64,000 bases of DNA. It comes from Lates calcarifer. Taxonomy: Eukaryota; Chordata; Actinopteri; Centropomidae. How positions within the stretch are numbered: position 1 is the first letter of the stretch; each line of letters begins with the position of its first letter. A model generated the notes under the pieces. The model worked only from the letters and a program-made list of their open reading frames with translations, made no database searches and was not told where the DNA came from. A program made the position numbers and the translations under genes. Shown piece after piece: positions 58,603 to 64,000 of this stretch. The stretch spans positions 22,325,742 to 22,389,741 of the forward strand of contig NC_066843.1 in the NCBI RefSeq assembly GCF_001640805.2, read 5' to 3'.

Positions 58603-61035
58603 TGTACTTCCTCATCACATAATCATTTGTGATACAACATTTTGTGCAAATATTAACTGTACTTTTGTACTTGAATATTATTGAATTTGTAATTTTTGGT
58701 ACAAGAGTATCACACACTTAGTGTTTGAAGCAGAGAGTATAATGACTAACTTCCCTTTCTGGTCGCTGCTCTTGCATGTCAGCCAAAATTTGAGGCCATC
58801 TTGTCTGAGGTTGACATAGTGATCAATGATCTGCACTACGCCATCGCTAACTTCAGAAGCTGGATGCAACCGGAGTATGTCAGCAAAAACCTGGTAGGTA
58901 TGACAGTGATTTATAAATAGTGGCTGTTGCACACATTTCATTTGCTTACATTCTAGGACATAACTCTTGCCTGAAAAGTTTGTGTTACTTTTGACCACAG
59001 CAGTGACTCAAATGTGATGTCACTGTGTACTGACACACCTTTACATTTCTACATCACTTGCATGTAAGGGTGAGAAGTTCAACCACTGAGGTCAGAAAAA
59101 AAAACACAAGCTGGTATTAAAGGGGTATTCCAGTGATTTTAGTAGAGCTCCTTCATGAAGTTGTGGGACTTACAAAGAACAAATAAAAAAAAGAATAACA
59201 TTGACAGTCTGTGTAACAGAGACTGTGATATCCTGCCTTTTAGTCCCTAGTGTGTTTCAGATTCCAAACCAGCTGATCCTACACTTCCCATAATGCAGCT
59301 TGGTAGCATCTTTCATTAGGTCCTCCCTACTTCCTAAATATCCCCTTCTTTCCGACTTTACACCTCCAGTTTGTATGACAGAGCCTTTTCTAAAAAATCT
59401 GCCTCAAGTCCAAGCTGTGATAACCATGATTACATCATCTGGGCTATTTTGTCAAAGTCTGTATAGTTTCTCCAAAGCCACAGAAGATTTTATACAACTG
59501 AAGACTTTTTTTTCACAGCTGAAGGCTTTTACTTAACTTCATGTGAAAAACCAGCAGAATTCCCTATTTAATTTGCTCTTTAAAGTTTTGAATCAAATCA
59601 AGCAAACCATTGGTTTTAAAAGGATTTTGCATGCAAATATTTGGTTTCTCATTTTCAGGAAATGGTGTTTATGTTCTTTATTTTCATTTATGTAATATAT
59701 TTTCAATACATCTGTATTGCTTTATAATTTATTTTTTATATTTGACAATTTTCAGGCCACAAAGCTAGATGATTGTTTTATACGGAGGGAGCCATTAGGA
59801 GTTGTGTTAATCATTGGGGCTTGGAACTACCCCCTGCAACTCCTTATCTTACCCATGGTTGGAGCCATTGCAGCAGGTATCATTCACATCCATATGTGAC
59901 CTGTTAAAGCTAAGTTGTTAGATAAATACAGTGTCATTACTATGAGCTTAGTCACTGATGTCTTTACTGATTGACATTGATTTCTCCAACTAGGAAACTG
60001 TGTAGTCATCAAGCCCTCAGAGGTCAGTGCTGCTACAGACAGTCTGATAGCAGAACTCATCCCCAAGTATCTGTCTCAGGTAAAGCAGCCTCTGACATGT
60101 TCTTTTCTTTCTGATATTCTTATCCTGCAGTTTCTACCTACTCATTGGCTGATGCACACACCAATATGATATACACTGATCAGCCACAACGTTAAAGCCA
60201 CTGACCAGATGAAGTGGATAACATTGATCATTTTGTTACCATACAGTGTTCTGCTGGGAAACCTTGGGTCCTGACATCCTTGGTTGTTACAAAGGTGTTG
60301 ACCTGGCTTCCAAACTACCCCAGATCCCCATATGATTCAGTATCTGTGGGATGGGTTGGAATAGGTCAGATCCATGGAGGCCCCACCCAACACCCCACTG
60401 CCAGTGTCCCGGTGCCAGACACCATAGGACACCCTCAGAGGTCCTGTGTTCACCCCCCAATGGATCAGAGCTGTTTTGGTGGCACAAGGGGAGATCTACA
60501 CAATATTAGACAGGTCCCACAGACCCACAGATGCTGGATCAGATAGGGATCTGGAGAGTTTAGAGACCAGATTACCACCTTGGGCTTTTTGTTGTGTTCC
60601 TTGAGACATTTCTGAACAGTTTTTGTGCTGTGGTGGGAGCACCGTCCTGCTGGGGCAGGCCCCATCGGGGAGTGCTGATGCCATGGGAATGGTGTACTTG
60701 GTCTGCAACAATGTTTAGGTGGGTGGTATGTGTCAAAGTAACATCCAGATCGGTGAAAGGTTTTCCAAGCAGAGCTTTGTATTGTAATCGAGATTATCAG
60801 TATAATGCACTTCATCCATCAGTGGTTTTAATGTTGTGGCTGATCGGTGTCGCTCTGATGAGTGATTGTGATTGATAATATTGGCCAGTTGTCATGGAGT
60901 TTAGTTGTCAGGTTGGCACAGTGAATCTGACCCTGGGACTCTTAATTTGACAGGACTGTTATGCAGTGGTTCGTGGTGGAGCAGAGGAGACCAAGGCACT
61001 TCTGCAAAATCGATTTGACCACATCTTCTACACAG
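58381..61035 (+). CDS. aldh3b1: Aldehyde dehydrogenase family 3, B1-like (first five coding exons, partial)
   Basis: NAD(P)+-dependent oxidation of fatty and lipid-derived aldehydes to acids. Coding exons: 58381-58542, 58783-58893, 59756-59876, 59994-60079, 60954-61035 (donor GT at 61036); they encode 187 residues plus one base. The first exon begins eight bases upstream of the ATG, after an acceptor, so there is at least one noncoding exon further 5'. Motifs: [60 protein letters not shown] (Asn115, the conserved catalytic-site Asn), [12 protein letters not shown] (cofactor binding) and [17 protein letters not shown].. FIR fits ALDH3B better than ALDH3A as I recall them. The exons with the catalytic Glu and Cys are not found before 64000, so the gene runs out of the window. 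The gene name is less sure than the family. Confidence 0.8.
58575..58602. repeat. (CA)n microsatellite
   Basis: About 14 CA units in aldh3 intron 1, starting about 30 bases after the splice donor. Confidence 0.85.
58894..59755. other. aldh3 intron 2, nothing specific seen
   Basis: AT-rich intron without recognisable element. Confidence 0.4.
60173..60850. mobile_element. Rearranged Tc1-like element with two left ends, in aldh3 intron 4
   Basis: Left end acactgatcagccacaacg and right end ttgtggctgatcggtgt are inverted. The left half (60173-60530) is transposase-derived sequence in + orientation: gttctgctgggaaaccttgg, gatccatggaggccccaccc, gctgttttggtggcacaagg, tacacaatattagacagg. The right half (60530-60850) reads as the 5' and central transposase in - orientation (gttactttgacacataccac, aaacattgttgcagaccaag on the minus strand). 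Both ends therefore look like 5' ends. Not functional. Confidence 0.75.
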
Positions 61036-61890
61036 GTAAAAGCCTCCATGATGGATCAGATTGCTGCTTGTTGCAGTCTTTTTAAATGTAGACATGGCTA
61101 TATTGCCCTTTACACTGGACAAGAACACAGCAAATGCAAAGATCCAAAGCATCTGCTATTAACAGAATTAAGGGTCAACAAAGAATAAAAGGTTATATAG
61201 TGATGTATATTGACATTACATAGAGATATAAGGAAAATCCATATAAAATATCTTAGTAAAGTGTTGGGCCACCATGAGCTGGTGTTTGATGATGGTGGTG
61301 GAGAGTGCTGTCTGACACATCAGTCCAAAATTTAGGTTTTCAACTGGATTGAGATCTGGTGACTGCAATGGCAATAGCATATGATTCAACTAATTTTCCA
61401 TTCAGTGAAGACACCCCCCCACCCCACCCCCACCCTGCCCGTCTGCCCCATTGTCATCCTGTTTCTCCACTCATTTTTCAGGTTTTTCTTTTACTTAGTC
61501 AACCATCTTTCTTAAGTGTGCAATCTGCACATTTCCCTCTATCTGCTTACATTGGATTTCAGCTGCATGGTACATTGAATTTTCCCTCTCATTTCCCAAA
61601 CTGCTTAACAACACTAAAACATTTGCATGACATGCTGAAACACAAAGGAAGTTGACGCCATTTTATCATCAGACAGCCACTGTAGATTCTCCATTATGAT
61701 TGGGGACAGGAGTGCAGTTGGCTCCAATTAGCTTTCTCACCACTAGATGCCACTGCATCCTACACAGTGCTCCTTTGGGTGACATCAGAAAATTTTTGAT
61801 ATCCATGGGGGCTTATTTAAGGCATGTCTAATGTTATTGTCTGGACAAATAAGTTTAAGTTTCATCAAGAGATGATCTGCTTTAACAGTT
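61036..61890. other. aldh3 intron 5, first part
   Basis: No exon seen. A C-rich stretch lies at 61411-61440, and a run near 61260-61350 (ccaccatgagctggtgtttg, caactggattgagatctggt) looks like a further Tc1-type relic. Confidence 0.4.
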
Positions 61891-61899
61891 TGATGAGGA

Positions 61900-62790
61900 A
61901 AATTTCCCAATGCTTTATTGTGGTAATGATGGTTTTGAAAGAATCATTTCGCTGGGCTCTTTTAGACAACATACAACACTCTGTAGAGAGGAATCAGGCA
62001 TTGCTCTCCATACAGCAGTGGCCAGTTGCTCCTTGTTTCTATGCAAAGGCATTATTCCCTGTTGGACAATGGAGATATGTGTGGAGTGTCACAGGCAAGT
62101 CATCACGTAACCAGCTCAGAGGCCTGTTTCATGTGATCTCCTGAAACACCAGCAGAGAGGTGGGCTGGTCTATCGCAAATCCCAGGGGACTCAATTCATA
62201 GTGCTTTATCGGTAGGGTAGAGTGTTTTACAGCCTGTATTGTCAGTTGGTGTGGGACCACCTTTTTTTGGTGGTGACCACCAATGTGGTTGAAAGATGGT
62301 ACGGGTCAGTCCATGACTCATGGGTCTGTGAGGAGTCTGAACTGTTTGCGAAATTTCGGAGTGGAGAGCACCAGGACATATAGCTCAAAGATCTGGCCTA
62401 TATGAGCCGCACATTCATGCTTACCTCAGCGCGAAATCTGAGGACTGCTGCGGAGAGTGCTATAACAGCACAAAGAACCACGAGCGCTGTTATTGAAAGG
62501 GCATTGGGAGTGTGGAAAGAAGATTCCCATGTGTTGCAAAAGGAGCCCATCACAGCTGCTAGGTAAGTGAGGCCGAATTTCTGATTAATGATTTGCCAAA
62601 CAGTGACAATTACATTACACATTCAATATCTCATCCTGAGTGTTCCATGTGTAAAGAACTCTCTCATGTTTTGTTCTCTTGCAGTTGGAAAACATAACAT
62701 AAAAATCATTGTTGCTACAGCCTGTTTACATTTACATAATTTGACAAGACAATGGAATGAACAACTCCCTGAAAAATGAAGGAAATGCTC
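61900..62790 (+). pseudogene. Harbinger (HARBI1-like) transposase relic
   Basis: Pieces of a PIF/Harbinger DDE transposase in order, in several frames with stops: GDMCGVSQASHHVT (about 62070-62110), VVERWYGSVHDSWVCEESEL (about 62288-62345; the family's wPGSvHDS block), LTSARNLRTAAESAI (about 62420-62465), TSAVIERALGVWKED (about 62480-62525; the VIERAFGVWK block) and IIVATACLHLHNL (about 62705-62745). Broken by stops and frameshifts. It lies within aldh3 intron 5. Confidence 0.75.
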
Positions 62791-63540
62791 CGGCTGAAGA
62801 CACAGAGAGGAATCATTTTATCCAGAAGACAAAGCAAGACTCAATGCAGATATCACTGAACAAGTCATTCAACAAAGCTTCATCATACACCTCTTTAATC
62901 AGTGAGTCTTTCATACAAATCACACATGTATGATTTAGTTTCATAAGTCAACAATTAGCTTATGACATTTCTGCACATAATACTCTATGCCTCATATGCC
63001 ATTTTTTTGGTTGTTGCTGCTGTTATAGAACAGTAATGACATTTTTGCCTTTGTGTTCTTCTTTCAGCTAGCTCAAGACCTCATCTGTGTTTTGGAGACA
63101 TCAGATGTCCTTCACTGTTTAAACATTTCTTGCCTTGACTGCAATCAAAGAAATGTAAACTGAAAAGTACAATGATAAGTTCTCTAAAAATGGGCCAGTG
63201 TATGAAATAAGTGTGACACACTGGACAGTAAAGTTGAATAGCTTACCTTTTCCATGCTATTCTGTAATATGCAGCCAGACCCTGACACACTTTTTAATAT
63301 ACATGTATCATCATTGGAAATTATTATAGCATCTGTTGATTTGTGTTTTCAGGTGAGATGGGCTTGTGAAACCATTTCTCCCAGTTTTCTTTATTTCATG
63401 CACTCATTTTTGCTCTCATTGCAAATAAACAAAGTGCAAATGAAGGAGGGCTTAATATGAAATATATTTCATCTGGTGCTTATCAGCAATAATGACATAT
63501 AACTAACGATCTAACATGTGTCAGTTGATGTGTTCAATAG
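62791..63540. other. Probable interior of the Harbinger relic
   Basis: AT-rich sequence between the transposase relic and the minus-strand open stretch. No recognisable feature. Confidence 0.35.
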
Positions 63541-63584
63541 TCAAAATAAATAAAGGAGCTCACAAATATTTACCTTGGGCTCAT

Positions 63585-64000
63585 GTAGTGTGTCTTGCTT
63601 GTCGGGGGCACATGTACATTGGTACATGCTTTTTGACTAATGCCCATAGAGCTGGAGCGTCATCATCCACTGTGTTGTGCATCTGCTCTAGATCTTTGCT
63701 GATGATATTTAGTATTGCCAAGATCTCCTCATTCACTTCCCCAGTGTCTAGACCCCACCTCCCATTTTGTTGATCTCAGTTTTCTTTTAACCAACAACTA
63801 CCTCTGCTCTCGTTGTTAACCCTCTCCACAGCTCCTTTTTATTCCTTAGCTGAACATGCTAAACGTTCTGGAGCCTTCATAACTTGTATAATTTCATCCC
63901 ACATAACATGCTTTCTCGGTCATTGTATCGCTCTTCCTATCTTCTGTGGATGTTTGTGAGCTTTTGTCATTAAGGCCCACTCTTTCTCTTCTCTCACATC
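63585..64000 (-). pseudogene. Possible second (Myb/SANT-like) ORF of the Harbinger relic
   Basis: On the minus strand one open stretch reads TGEVNEEILAILNIISKDLE … ALWALVKKHVPM (about 63740-63590). Upstream, near 63920-63820, RKHVMWDEIIQVMKAPERLA is followed by a stop and an AKE.KKELW-like piece, as in the SANT-type DNA-binding protein that autonomous Harbingers encode on the opposite strand from the transposase. The similarity is weak and the window ends here. Confidence 0.35.

Noticed and set aside
61824..62144. 106-codon + frame as a possible host gene
   Set aside because: It overlaps the Harbinger relic in the wrong frame; the family motifs occur in a neighbouring frame.
1..64000. An undescribed multi-gene system
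   Set aside because: All recognisable genes belong to known vertebrate families with unrelated functions, and the remaining structure is explained by transposons and simple repeats.

Overview
This is vertebrate nuclear DNA, most likely from a ray-finned (teleost, probably percomorph-like) fish. Genes are split into many short exons with GT..AG introns. The encoded proteins are close to vertebrate orthologues. The spaces between exons are filled with transposons and simple repeats typical of teleosts. I see no bacterial, viral, CRISPR or operon-like content, and no tRNA or rRNA gene.

Layout, left to right: (1) 101-516, last coding exon of a monocarboxylate transporter, slc16a3 (MCT4), + strand. 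(2) 5777-16956, complete dus1l (tRNA dihydrouridine synthase 1-like), + strand, 13 coding exons. Its last intron is about 6.1 kb and holds a decayed Tc1/mariner transposon plus a pile-up of one GC-headed repeat family. (3) 22066-26765, a five-exon S1A trypsin-fold protease homologue on the - strand whose catalytic serine codon reads Tyr. (4) 28186-43111, cln3 (battenin), + strand, 15 coding exons, with a one-base insertion in exon 8 and introns full of DNA transposons. (5) 47248-52869, complete ppp4c (protein phosphatase 4 catalytic subunit), + strand, 8 coding exons. (6) 58381 to beyond the window, the first five coding exons of an ALDH3-family aldehyde dehydrogenase (aldh3b1-like), + strand. 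A decayed Harbinger transposon lies after its exon 5.

slc16a3 and dus1l are neighbours on human 17q25.3, and CLN3 and PPP4C both lie in human 16p11.2, so this segment joins two human syntenic blocks. The genes do not form a pathway: lactate export, tRNA modification, a secreted pseudoprotease, a lysosomal membrane protein, a Ser/Thr phosphatase and an aldehyde oxidiser.

Mobile DNA covers much of the rest: at least five Tc1/mariner-type elements, hAT remnants (one with a BED-finger relic), a Harbinger remnant, two copies of one terminal-inverted-repeat MITE (one intergenic, one inside ppp4c), a tRNA-like SINE and several widespread teleost repeats.

I did not find a convincing undescribed biological system. 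The points most worth checking are the S195-to-Tyr protease, the cln3 frameshift, a CLEAR-like E-box in cln3 intron 1, the repeat pile-up in dus1l, and an apparent duplicated stretch of the aldh3 intron.
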